DNA from: JAYEIA01 sp964472505
GTDB lineage: Bacteria; Bacteroidota; Bacteroidia; Bacteroidales; JAADGE01
Length of the DNA stretch: 64,000 nt
Assembly: GCA_964472505.1 (NCBI GenBank)
Contig: CAYYQW010000014.1
Location: 1 to 64,000 of the forward strand
Direction: 5' to 3'
Position 1 is the first letter of the stretch; each line of letters begins with the position of its first letter. The translations under genes were made by a program, and so were the position numbers. The notes under the pieces are model-generated. The model saw only the letters and a list, made by a program, of their open reading frames with translations. It did no database searches and was not told the origin of the DNA. Shown here piece by piece: positions 17,722 to 26,573 of this stretch.

Positions 17722-19560
17722 ATGAATATTACAGCGCTTGATTGGGAAATAATTGCTTTATATTTTGCTATTAGCCTGAGTATTGGGATATACATGGCCA
17801 AGCGTGCCGGGCGCGGTATGCGCGATTTTTTTCTCAGCGGCAGAAAACTTCCTTGGTACATAGCCGGTACCGGCATGGTAGCTACTACATTTGCAGCAGA
17901 TACGCCCTTGGCGGTTACCGAGTTGGTAGCTCAACACGGTGTTGCGGGAAACTGGTTGTGGTGGAATATGCTGTTTGGCGGAATGCTTACCGTATTTTTC
18001 TTTGCTAAATTATGGCGGCGTGCCGGCATTCTTACTGATGCCGAGTTTGTTGCCATTCGATATTCCGGGAAATCCGCTAATTTTTTGCGCGGATTTCGAG
18101 CGGTGTACATCGGTATTTTTATGAATGTAATAGTTATAGCTTGGGTAAATTTAGCTATGGTGAAAATTCTAAGCGTCATGTTTCCGGATTTTACTGCTTT
18201 CGGACAAGAATCATTTAGTTTGCTCGGAATGGAATTCAGCGCACACTTATTGGCCGTAGGAGGCTTAATGGTTTTTACGGCAGTTTACAGCGCGCTTTCC
18301 GGCCTTTGGGGTATTTCATTTACCGACAGTTTTCAGTTTTTGATTGCCATGACGGGCAGTATTGTCTTGGCTGTTTTTGCCGTTAATCATGTTGATGTAG
18401 GCGGAATAGCCGGCCTAAAGGAAAAGCTTCCCGAAAGTATTTTTGATTTTCTTCCGGCATTGGCATCCTCCGAAACGGCTGATGCAGGCGGAACAAATGT
18501 ACTTCGTCTGGGAATTGTTGCATTCATTGCTTATCTTGGTGTTCAATGGTGGGCCAGTTGGTATCCCGGAGCCGAACCCGGCGGCGGCGGCTATATTGCC
18601 CAACGCATGATGTCGGCTAAAAATGAAAAACATTCGTTATGGGCTACGCTTTGGTTTCAGGTGGCTCATTTTGCCGTACGGCCTTGGCCGTGGATTGTTG
18701 CCGCTCTCGCTGCACTCGTGCTTTATCCGCAAGCCGATGATAAAGGAGCAACTTACGTTATGCTCATTCGAGATGTGCTTCCCGTAGGGCTTACCGGCCT
18801 TTTGTTGGCAGCTTTTCTGGCCGCATATATGTCCACTTTGGCTTCCCAAACTGTTTGGGGTACTTCATATATCACCAATGATTTGTACAAGCCTTTCATA
18901 AAACCGGATGCCGACGAAAAACAATACGTAGCAATTTCGCGTGTAATTACGGTGGTATTAATGCTTATTTCAATTATTGTAACCACACAGTTTACAAAAA
19001 TCAGCGGCGCATGGAAATTCGTTTTGGCCATGAGTGCCGGCATAGGGCCGGTTCTGCTTTTGCGTTGGTTCTGGTGGCGACTGAATGCTTGGTCAGAGAT
19101 TTCGGCTATGGCTGCTCCTTATCTGATTTATCCCGTTCTGCATTTCGGTTTCGGTTGGGATGTAATTGATGCCGATTTTGAGATTAGTCTGATAGTTATT
19201 GCAGCTTGGGCTAATCTTGTTTGGATAACGGTAACATTTTTGACCCCTCCGGTGAAAGACGAAAAACTGCGTACTTTTTACAGAAAAGTGCATCCGGGCG
19301 GAAGAGGTTGGAAGCGCATAGCCCGCATGCTGCCCGAAGTTAAAGGCGATAAAGGGTTCGATTTGTTGTTTGTAGCTTGGCTCACCGGCAGTTTTACGGT
19401 TTTGTTTACCCTTTACGGAATCGGACGAATTATTTTCCGGGAATATCTTTCCGGTGCTCTGTTTATCGGGCTTAGTTTGGTTTTTGCAACATTTATTTAT
19501 GTCCTTACGGAAAAAATTACCAAACGAAGGAATGAGAAAAATTTGACACCGAAGAATTAA
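17722..19560 (+). CDS. Sodium:solute symporter family protein
   Basis: The 612-residue protein is a polytopic membrane protein with about 13-14 helices and the LeuT-fold SSS family layout. It opens with DWEIIALYFAISLSIGIYMAKRAG, then RDFFLSGRKLPWYIAGTGMVATTFAADTP, the usual first helix pair that lines the sodium and substrate site. The TLASQTVWGTSYITNDLY segment matches the helix-8 sodium site region. It should import a small solute (sugar, amino acid or similar) with Na+. The substrate cannot be read from sequence. A glycosyltransferase gene follows after 36 bp. Confidence 0.88.
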   Translation: MNITALDWEIIALYFAISLSIGIYMAKRAGRGMRDFFLSGRKLPWYIAGTGMVATTFAADTPLAVTELVAQHGVAGNWLWWNMLFGGMLTVFFFAKLWRRAGILTDAEFVAIRYSGKSANFLRGFRAVYIGIFMNVIVIAWVNLAMVKILSVMFPDFTAFGQESFSLLGMEFSAHLLAVGGLMVFTAVYSALSGLWGISFTDSFQFLIAMTGSIVLAVFAVNHVDVGGIAGLKEKLPESIFDFLPALASSETADAGGTNVLRLGIVAFIAYLGVQWWASWYPGAEPGGGGYIAQRMMSAKNEKHSLWATLWFQVAHFAVRPWPWIVAALAALVLYPQADDKGATYVMLIRDVLPVGLTGLLLAAFLAAYMSTLASQTVWGTSYITNDLYKPFIKPDADEKQYVAISRVITVVLMLISIIVTTQFTKISGAWKFVLAMSAGIGPVLLLRWFWWRLNAWSEISAMAAPYLIYPVLHFGFGWDVIDADFEISLIVIAAWANLVWITVTFLTPPVKDEKLRTFYRKVHPGGRGWKRIARMLPEVKGDKGFDLLFVAWLTGSFTVLFTLYGIGRIIFREYLSGALFIGLSLVFATFIYVLTEKITKRRNEKNLTPKN

Positions 19561-19596
19561 GTTTTAGATTGAAATGAATTCATTATTTGACTGCCT

Positions 19597-20661
19597 GTGA
19601 AATACTTAGGGATTGACCGAAAAGAATTTTCCGAGAATCCTGCAGCGGTTGTTGCGCCTTTAGATTGGGGCTTGGGACATGCCGCTCGTTGTGTGCCTGT
19701 TATTCGAGAATTAATTCAAAATGATTTTCGGGTGATAATAGCCGGCTCCGGCCTTTCCCTTAAAATGCTGCAGGCCGAATTTCCGAAATTAGAGTTCAGA
19801 AGCATAAATACAAAACCCTATACCTACTCAAAAAGCCGATTTACGCTTTGGAAATTAGTTTTTCAATTGCCTAAATTTTTTAAAAACATTCATAAGGAAC
19901 GGCGAGCCGCACAAAAGCTTTACCAAAAATACAAACCCTCACTGATTATCTCCGATAATCGATACGGCTTTTATTCCAAACATTGCCGTTCCGTTTTTAT
20001 TACACATCAAATATCGCCGCAGCTTCCAAACTGTTTGAAACTGTTTGAGAGGCCTATTCGAGGGCTGCACATTCGGATGATACAAGCGTTTTCGAAATGC
20101 TTAATTCCGGATTTTGAAGGAAGCTTTAACCTTTCCGGGAGCTTATCGCACGGATTTTCTTTATCCGAGAAATTTAGATTTATCGGGCCGCTGTCACGTT
20201 TTTCTGATTCATCCGACAGCCGAGAAAATAAGTCTGTCGGCGGAGTATTGGTTATTATATCGGGTCCGGAGCCGCAGCGCAGTATTTTTTATGAAAAAAT
20301 AGTGGCGCAAGCCGGTAATTTATCGAAAAAGCTATTTGTGGTTGCAGGCAAGCCGGGAACAGCTTTCGAATACATAAACAATAATCTGCAAGTAGTGAAT
20401 CACCTAAGCCAAAAGCAGATGTCGCATGCAATTCACACAGCTGAATACGTGATTTGCCGGGCGGGCTACAGCTCAGTGATGGATTTGTTTGTTCTCAGAA
20501 AAAAAGCCGTGTTAATTCCCACGCCCGGACAAACCGAACAGGAGTACTTGGCTAAGCATTTGTCAAAAACCGGCATGTTTTTATTCCGAAAACAAGGTCA
20601 ATTTAACTTGAAAGATACAGATAAAGCCGCCGGTAAGTTTGAACCGTATTTTGAAGCATAA
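19597..20661 (+). CDS. Glycosyltransferase of the MurG/GT28-like type
   Basis: The 354-residue protein has the two-Rossmann layout of GT-B enzymes: an N-terminal APLDWGLGHAARCVPVI acceptor-side loop and a C-terminal half with VISGPEPQRSIF and ICRAGYSSVMDLFVLRKKAVLIPTPGQTEQEYLA, the nucleotide-sugar binding signature of the family. The start is a GTG at 19597; no ATG lies between it and the conserved N-terminus, and homologous domains begin about here. It probably transfers a sugar to a lipid or surface glycan at the inner membrane face. The acceptor is unknown. Confidence 0.8.
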   Translation: MKYLGIDRKEFSENPAAVVAPLDWGLGHAARCVPVIRELIQNDFRVIIAGSGLSLKMLQAEFPKLEFRSINTKPYTYSKSRFTLWKLVFQLPKFFKNIHKERRAAQKLYQKYKPSLIISDNRYGFYSKHCRSVFITHQISPQLPNCLKLFERPIRGLHIRMIQAFSKCLIPDFEGSFNLSGSLSHGFSLSEKFRFIGPLSRFSDSSDSRENKSVGGVLVIISGPEPQRSIFYEKIVAQAGNLSKKLFVVAGKPGTAFEYINNNLQVVNHLSQKQMSHAIHTAEYVICRAGYSSVMDLFVLRKKAVLIPTPGQTEQEYLAKHLSKTGMFLFRKQGQFNLKDTDKAAGKFEPYFEA

Positions 20662-20799
20662 ACATAGCTAACTTGAGCCTATTTTGATTTAACAGACAGA
20701 AAAACATAAAGCTTACAAAAATAGATTAATAGATTTATATCTAATTTGTATGAATTCTTAATTAGTTCGGTAAATTTCTGTTAATTAGTTTTTTAAGTG

Positions 20800-20807
20800 T
20801 AATTTTG
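20800..20807 (+). promoter_or_regulatory. Candidate distal cydA promoter (-7 box)
   Basis: TAATTTTG matches TAnnTTTG exactly, with TTTC 21 bp upstream (20775-20778) as a possible -33 element. It would give a leader of about 310 nt before cydA. The same 465-bp gap holds a bulged inverted repeat (20941-20951 with 20973-20982) that could fold in that leader. Confidence 0.4.
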
Positions 20808-21017
20808 GGGGCTTTTGTTCTTGTTTCTAAGCCGATTTTCTTGTAAAGAAAAAAAAAGTATTTATTTTTAAAATCTGAAACTATAACCGGAGAAAGGCAT
20901 AACAGATGAAGGTATTTATGCGAGTTTTTAAGTTTTAGGTCGAAGGCTTTCGAAACATGAATAAAACCGGTAGAAAGCTTCGGTCAATCATTAGCATAAA
21001 ATCAGCTGTATTGTTTT

Positions 21018-21025
21018 TAGTTTTG
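21018..21025 (+). promoter_or_regulatory. Candidate proximal cydA promoter (-7 box)
   Basis: TAGTTTTG matches TAnnTTTG exactly and lies about 100 bp before the cydA start. The -33 element is weak (TTAG at 20991-20994). Confidence 0.4.
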
Positions 21026-21126
21026 AAGCTTTTTTCTTTTTCGATAAACAACATAGGATGCTGACAGAGAAAAATCAAACCATGTGCATGAGCAATTAAT
21101 AAACATAAACAAAAATACAAACACAG

Positions 21127-22698
21127 ATGGAGAACGTTGATTTATTATTAGTGGATTGGTCCCGGGGCCAGTTTGCGCTTACCGCAATGTATCATTGGCT
21201 TTTTGTGCCGCTTACATTGGGTCTGGCGTTTATGATGGCCTTTTTTGAGACCATTTATGTGAAAACCGGAAATCCGGAATGGAAAAAGATTACCCGATTT
21301 TGGATGACCCTTTTCGGAATTAATTTTGTAATAGGCGTTGCAACCGGAATTATTTTGGAATTTGAATTCGGAACCAACTGGTCAAACTATTCATGGTTCG
21401 TGGGAGACATTTTCGGAGCCCCGCTTGCCATTGAAGGTATTATGGCTTTCTTTATGGAATCGGCATTTTTGGCTATTATGTTCTTTGGTTGGAATAAGGT
21501 CAGTAAAAGGTTTCATTTGGTTTCCACTTGGTTGGTTGCCGTAGGAGCTAATCTTTCGGCACTCTGGATTCTGGTAGCCAACGCTTGGATGCAAAATCCC
21601 AGGGGGACTTCTTTTAACCCGGATACCGTTCGCAACGAAATGGCTAATTTTTGGGACGTAGCTTTATCGCCGACTGCGGTAGATAAATTTTTACATACCA
21701 TTGCATCTTCCTACGCATTGGCCGCCATATTTGTAATAGGCGTAAGTGCCTGGTTTTTGCTTAAGAATCGGAATATACTTATGGCTAAACGCAGCATCGC
21801 CATGGCTTCGGTTTTTGGGTTTATTTCCATTATTTTTACTGTTTATACCGGTGATACCAGTGCACAGGATGTAGCTAAATACCAACCCATGAAATTTGCT
21901 GCCATGGAATCGCTTTACGAAGGACAAACCGAAGCGCCTTTGGTGGGAATGGGATATTTGAAAAATAACGACTATCACGCCGAAAAGCCTTACGAGCTCG
22001 GAATGGACTTGAAGTTTCCCGGCATGTTATCAATCTTGGCTTTTCGAGATGTCAATGCGTTTGTTCCCGGCATAAAAGACCTGGTGGAAGGCAATGAAGA
22101 GCAGGGAATTCTTTCTGTGGAAGAACGAGCCCGCCTCGGCAAGATGGCCATTGATGCTCTGGCTGCATATAAAGATGCCAAAGAAGCCGGAGATACCGAA
22201 GAGGCTGAAAAACAAAAAGGCATATTGGATGCTAATTTTGAGCATTTCGGTTACGGTTATTATTTCGGAAGAGATAAAACCGAGCTAATTCCAAATGTAA
22301 GCATGAGTTTTTACTCATTCCACATTATGGTAATTCTTGGTTTTGCATTTGTAGCCTTCTTTTTAGTGTTCATTTACCTGACCTGGAAAAATCAGCTCCA
22401 AAAATATAAGTGGCTGCTGAGAATCAGTATTTTATTTATTCCATTGGCTTATATTGCTTCGCAAGCCGGTTGGGTTGTGGCTGAAGTAGGCCGGCAGCCT
22501 TGGCTTATCCAAGATCTTTTGCCGCGCATAGCAGCAGTTTCGCATATTGATACATCAACGGTTCAAATCACATTCTTCTTATTTTTGGCAATTTTTACAA
22601 TACTGTTAATTGCTGAAATTAAGATTATGACCCGAGCCATTAAAAAGGCCGATGTTGAATTACCCGAAGAATCAGATTCTGAAACCATAAATCAATAA
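21127..22698 (+). CDS. cydA: Cytochrome bd ubiquinol oxidase subunit I
   Basis: CydA carries the b558, b595 and d hemes and the quinol site of the bd oxidase, which reduces O2 to water at low oxygen and adds to the proton gradient. The 523-residue protein shows the N-terminal helix FALTAMYHWLFVPLTLGL with the heme-ligand His23, the GRQPWLIQDLLP segment, and KFLHTIASSYALA with a second ligand His. The Q-loop between the conserved helices is long, close to the E. coli type in overall length. It is followed by cydB after 17 bp and then by a small membrane ORF. Confidence 0.95.
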   Translation: MENVDLLLVDWSRGQFALTAMYHWLFVPLTLGLAFMMAFFETIYVKTGNPEWKKITRFWMTLFGINFVIGVATGIILEFEFGTNWSNYSWFVGDIFGAPLAIEGIMAFFMESAFLAIMFFGWNKVSKRFHLVSTWLVAVGANLSALWILVANAWMQNPRGTSFNPDTVRNEMANFWDVALSPTAVDKFLHTIASSYALAAIFVIGVSAWFLLKNRNILMAKRSIAMASVFGFISIIFTVYTGDTSAQDVAKYQPMKFAAMESLYEGQTEAPLVGMGYLKNNDYHAEKPYELGMDLKFPGMLSILAFRDVNAFVPGIKDLVEGNEEQGILSVEERARLGKMAIDALAAYKDAKEAGDTEEAEKQKGILDANFEHFGYGYYFGRDKTELIPNVSMSFYSFHIMVILGFAFVAFFLVFIYLTWKNQLQKYKWLLRISILFIPLAYIASQAGWVVAEVGRQPWLIQDLLPRIAAVSHIDTSTVQITFFLFLAIFTILLIAEIKIMTRAIKKADVELPEESDSETINQ

Positions 22699-22715
22699 AA
22701 CAGGAGGAAATTATT

Positions 22716-23897
22716 ATGTTTGAATCACTTACATCTTATGAATTATTACAGCACTACTGGTGGTTTATCGTTTCGGTACTGGCTTCCATTTTAGTTTTTC
22801 TCCTGTTTGTACAGGGCGGACAAACACTCATATACAAGCTGGGCAAAACGGAAGGCGAACGCAACCTTTTATTAAACACACTGGGTCGAAAATGGGAACT
22901 TACTTTTACCACATTAGTTACTTTCGGCGGCGCTTTTTTTGCATCTTTCCCCTTGTTTTACTCTACCAGCTTTGGCGGAGCATACTGGGTATGGATGTTG
23001 TTATTGTTTGCCTTTATTATTCAGGCTGTTTCCTATGAATATCGCAGAAAAAAAGGCAATGTTTACGGAGCTAAATTTTATGAAACACTCCTTATAATTA
23101 ACGGAGTTGTAGGAACCATTCTTTTGGGAGCCATTGTTTCCACTTTGTTTACCGGAGCTGAATTTTCTATGGAAAAAATGCGTATTGTCGACTTAGTCGG
23201 CAAAAGTACGGTCATTTCTCAGTGGCAAACGCCTTACCACGGTCTGGAAGCCCTTTGGACGCTTGAAAACATGGCCTTTGCCCGAAACTTAGCTCTTGGA
23301 TTGGGTGTTTTCTTTCTGGCTCGAATTTTAGGAAATTTATATTTTCAAAAAAATATTGAGCATACTGAAATCATGAAGCGCTCAAAAAAGAGTTTATTGA
23401 TAAATTCAGTACTCTTTTTGGTTTTCTTTCTTTTTTGGTTAGTAATGTTGTTGATTTCAGAAGGTTATGCTTTGAATCCCGAAACCGGGCAAATTTACAC
23501 CGAGAAATATAAATACCTGAACAATTTCTTAGAGCAACCAATTCTTTTAATTATGTTCCTTTTGGGAGTAGTAGGCGTGCTGGTCGGCATTGCATTGGCT
23601 CTGTTTAAAGACAGCGACAAGGGCATTCATTTTACCGGGCCAGGCACGGTACTGACAGTTCTGGCTTTGTTCCTGATTGCCGGATACAACAATACGGCCT
23701 ATTATCCCTCAACTTTCGATATTCAAAGCTCGCTTACGATTTTTAACAGCTCATCCAGTCCGTTTACATTAAAAGTAATGAGCTATGTTTCCATAATGGT
23801 TCCTTTGGTTCTTGCATACATTTGGTATGCTTGGCGCTCTATGAACAAAACCAAACTGACCGAAGAAGAAATAGAACAGGACAGTCATTCGTATTAA
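22716..23897 (+). CDS. cydB: Cytochrome bd ubiquinol oxidase subunit II
   Basis: CydB is the heme-free partner that holds CydA in the bd oxidase. The 393-residue protein has about nine membrane helices and opens with LLQHYWWFIVSVLASILVFL followed by the conserved FVQGGQTL. GRKWELTFTTLVTFGGAFFASFP and ALWTLENMAFARNLALG also fit the family. An AGGAGG stretch 10-15 bp before the ATG is an unusually good Shine-Dalgarno for this phylum. Confidence 0.93.
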   Translation: MFESLTSYELLQHYWWFIVSVLASILVFLLFVQGGQTLIYKLGKTEGERNLLLNTLGRKWELTFTTLVTFGGAFFASFPLFYSTSFGGAYWVWMLLLFAFIIQAVSYEYRRKKGNVYGAKFYETLLIINGVVGTILLGAIVSTLFTGAEFSMEKMRIVDLVGKSTVISQWQTPYHGLEALWTLENMAFARNLALGLGVFFLARILGNLYFQKNIEHTEIMKRSKKSLLINSVLFLVFFLFWLVMLLISEGYALNPETGQIYTEKYKYLNNFLEQPILLIMFLLGVVGVLVGIALALFKDSDKGIHFTGPGTVLTVLALFLIAGYNNTAYYPSTFDIQSSLTIFNSSSSPFTLKVMSYVSIMVPLVLAYIWYAWRSMNKTKLTEEEIEQDSHSY

Positions 23898-23916
23898 ACT
23901 TTAAAAAACAATTGAT

Positions 23917-24012
23917 ATGTACACAGCAGAATTACTGACATTAGTGTTATGGCCTCTTATGATTATTATTAGCTATTACTTAGGGGCTCGTTTTGCGAAA
24001 AAAGTAAAATAA
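23917..24012 (+). CDS. 31-residue membrane protein, CydX-like position
   Basis: An ATG 19 bp after the cydB stop opens a 31-codon frame (MYTAELLTLVLWPLMIIISY, then a short polar tail ending ARFAKKVK). It is one hydrophobic helix of about 18 residues with a positive C-terminus. Small single-helix subunits (CydX, CydS, CydY/CydH) are known accessory parts of bd oxidases in other phyla, and this ORF sits exactly where such a subunit would be encoded. There is no clear sequence match to E. coli CydX, so the assignment rests on position, size and topology. Confidence 0.55.
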   Translation: MYTAELLTLVLWPLMIIISYYLGARFAKKVK

Positions 24013-24120
24013 GGCTTGCTATTTAAAATTTATTTCAGGCCCTCTTTTCCGTTATTTTTTTTAATAATCGCCACTGACAGGAGAAGGGGGCTTGTACTTG
24101 AAGTTTTGCAGCAATTTATT

Positions 24121-24151
24121 AACACCTGCTTTTTTAAGTTGGTGTTTTTTT
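24121..24151 (+). terminator. Possible terminator of the cydAB unit
   Basis: AACACC (24121-24126) pairs with GGTGTT (24141-24146) and runs into a stretch of T. The stem is only 6 bp with a 14-nt loop, so the call is moderate. It separates cydAB and the small ORF from the next gene. Confidence 0.5.
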
Positions 24152-24207
24152 ATATTTTTATGCGATACCGGCAAGAAATATGTAGGATAATTTTAATAAC
24201 TTGAGCC

Positions 24208-26439
24208 ATGAGAATGTATAAAATAATCAGTATTTTGCTTTTAAGCCTTGGTTTTGCCTATGCAACTCAGGCACAGAGCCAAATCGACAGCCTGAATAAT
24301 TTACTTGAAACCAATATTGAGGACAATGGGAATGATTTGCGTACCGCAAAGATTTTAACCGAACTCTATAATGAAAGTAAAAGTTCAAACCCTTTCGCTT
24401 CATTGCAATACGCAGCCCGTGCTCTGGAAATATACAGCATGGAAGACGATACGGCTAATATCGCACTCATGAACAGATATATCGGCGATAATTACTTTGA
24501 CCGCGAGATATATAATATGGCCATGGATTCTTATGCCAAATCGTATGATTTGTACAGTTCCATTGCTGATGAAATTCAAGAAGCCTACTCCATGATGCGA
24601 ATAGGGGATACCTATTTGGCTCAAAATCTGGAAACCAATGCTGCCGAACAATATTATAATGCCTTACAGATTTTTAAAGAAAAAGATAATAAAAAAGGTT
24701 TGTCTTATGCTTATGAAAGAATAGCAGAAATTAAGCTTAATGAATACTCGCAGGAAACGGCCATGGAATATTTAGACAGCGCTCTTTTGTTGCGTCGATC
24801 GCTCAGAGACGATGAACTTATAGCACTTTCCTACGAAAATATTGCTAATGCACACTTATTCAATGAAAACTACAAACAGGCCGAAGCATTTCTTGAAAAA
24901 GCCTTGGATAAATACCGTGTAACCAATAATAAAATTAAAGTAGCCGATATTTATTTTAGTTTGGGAAGACGTTTTATTTCCGAAGCAAATTATACAGAAG
25001 CCGGGGAGAATTTGCTTAAATCTCTTGAAATATACAAGAAATATGATATTTTAGATAAGATGGCTCAGGTTTATAATAAGCTGGGCTTTATTCATTACAA
25101 GGAAAATAATTACCGGAAAGCTCAGGAGTATGCAGATTCCGCATTAACTATCAGCACGGAAAACTTATACCGAGAAAGTGAAAAAAATACCTATAAATTA
25201 TTATCAGATATTTATATCGATCGTAAAGATTATAAAATAGCAACCGAATACCTTCAGAAACACACCAAATTAACCAATGAGCTGATTGAAGAGGAAAGAA
25301 GAAAGCAATCAACGGAGTTGCAGGTGAATTTGGCAACACAAAAGAAAGAGCAAGAAATCAAACTCTTAAAAAAAGACCGACAGCTTCAGGATGCGCGCAT
25401 AAAACGTAATGAAGCCGAGCAAAGAACCTTGTATTTCGGTTTTGCATTAACCGTTTTGGTTCTGATTTTTGCCGGTATTTTCGGTTATTATTTTTATCGC
25501 ACCAATAAAAAAACCAAAGCGGCCAATGAGCTTTTAATTGAAAAAAATGAACACATTCAGCAGCAGAACGAAGAAATAAATGCTCAAAAAGACCAGTTGA
25601 TGGTAGCTTATGATTCCATATCCGAGCAAAAAAATGAAATTGAAAATAAAAGCAATAAAATTACTTCAAGCCTGAACTATGCCAGCCGTATTCAAAGAGC
25701 CATGTTGCCCAAAATCAGCGAAATAAAATCTGATTTAAAAGAATCTTTTGTAATGCTCAGTCCTAAAGAGGCCGTTAGCGGCGACTTTTTTTGGTACGGT
25801 AAAAATACCGATGAGAAGGGCAACGAGAAAATTATTATTACGGCCGTAGATTGCACCGGGCACGGTGTGCCGGGCGCATTCATGTCTATGATTGGCGATG
25901 CTTATCTGAATCAAATTATTTATCAGCAACGTATTTTAAAGCCCGATTTAATTTTGCACGAACTGCATAAAGGCATCAATACCGCGCTTAAACAGGGAAC
26001 CAGTAACAATACCGACGGCATGGATATGTCGCTCTGTGTTATTGATTTGAAAGCTAATACTTTGGATTTTGCCGGCGCAAAAAATCCCTTGGTTTACATG
26101 CAAAACGGGAAGATGAACGTCATTAAAGGCGACTCAAACTCCATAGGCGGCTTCACCAAAGGCAGGAGTAAATCCTTTACCGGGCACTCGCTCAGCATTG
26201 ATGTCCCTACGCAGTTTTACATTTATACCGACGGCTTTCAGGACCAATTTGGAGGCGACCAAAATAAAAAGTATATGGCCAAGCGCTTTAGACTGTTTCT
26301 TGAATCCATTCACTCCATGCCCATTGGCGATCAAGCCACGGCACTTGCCGTAGAATTGGATGACTGGCGAGGCGATCACAGCCAGATGGATGATGTCTTG
26401 ATTATTGGCTTTAGGATAGACCCTAATTTAAACAGTTAG
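24208..26439 (+). CDS. TPR and SpoIIE-type PP2C phosphatase, membrane-anchored
   Basis: The 743-residue protein has a signal peptide ending near TQAQS, a long exported TPR block at about 40-350, a coiled coil, one membrane helix at about 405-425 (TLYFGFALTVLVLIFAGIFG), a cytosolic coiled coil, and a SpoIIE phosphatase from about 510. Catalytic marks are SPKEAVSGDFFW, VDCTGHGVPGAFMS near residue 550, TDGMDMSLCVID, the intact YTDGFQDQFGG and the last QMDDVLIIGF. It has the same plan as the protein at 10684-12552, but with the full set of motifs. A SYASRIQRAMLP-type linker precedes the phosphatase in this class. It appears to be a single-gene unit. Confidence 0.92.
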   Translation: MRMYKIISILLLSLGFAYATQAQSQIDSLNNLLETNIEDNGNDLRTAKILTELYNESKSSNPFASLQYAARALEIYSMEDDTANIALMNRYIGDNYFDREIYNMAMDSYAKSYDLYSSIADEIQEAYSMMRIGDTYLAQNLETNAAEQYYNALQIFKEKDNKKGLSYAYERIAEIKLNEYSQETAMEYLDSALLLRRSLRDDELIALSYENIANAHLFNENYKQAEAFLEKALDKYRVTNNKIKVADIYFSLGRRFISEANYTEAGENLLKSLEIYKKYDILDKMAQVYNKLGFIHYKENNYRKAQEYADSALTISTENLYRESEKNTYKLLSDIYIDRKDYKIATEYLQKHTKLTNELIEEERRKQSTELQVNLATQKKEQEIKLLKKDRQLQDARIKRNEAEQRTLYFGFALTVLVLIFAGIFGYYFYRTNKKTKAANELLIEKNEHIQQQNEEINAQKDQLMVAYDSISEQKNEIENKSNKITSSLNYASRIQRAMLPKISEIKSDLKESFVMLSPKEAVSGDFFWYGKNTDEKGNEKIIITAVDCTGHGVPGAFMSMIGDAYLNQIIYQQRILKPDLILHELHKGINTALKQGTSNNTDGMDMSLCVIDLKANTLDFAGAKNPLVYMQNGKMNVIKGDSNSIGGFTKGRSKSFTGHSLSIDVPTQFYIYTDGFQDQFGGDQNKKYMAKRFRLFLESIHSMPIGDQATALAVELDDWRGDHSQMDDVLIIGFRIDPNLNS

Positions 26440-26537
26440 TTTACAGACTCAGACAGACCTATTTTTAATATAAAAAAAGACCTTTAAGTTTTAAATAAAA
26501 AATATGTATCGCTTGCCCCAAAATATGGCATAATGAT

Positions 26538-26545
26538 TATTTTTG
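26538..26545 (+). promoter_or_regulatory. Candidate miaB promoter (-7 box)
   Basis: TATTTTTG matches TAnnTTTG exactly and lies about 30 bp before the miaB start; a TTG at 26513-26515 could serve as the -33 element. Confidence 0.5.
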
Positions 26546-26573
26546 CTCAAAATTATGTAAGCCCAATAATGAT

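Noticed and set aside
24016..24204. 62-codon hydrophobic frame between the cydX-like ORF and the phosphatase gene
   Set aside because: It crosses the putative terminator at 24121-24151, shows no family pattern and has poor codon use.
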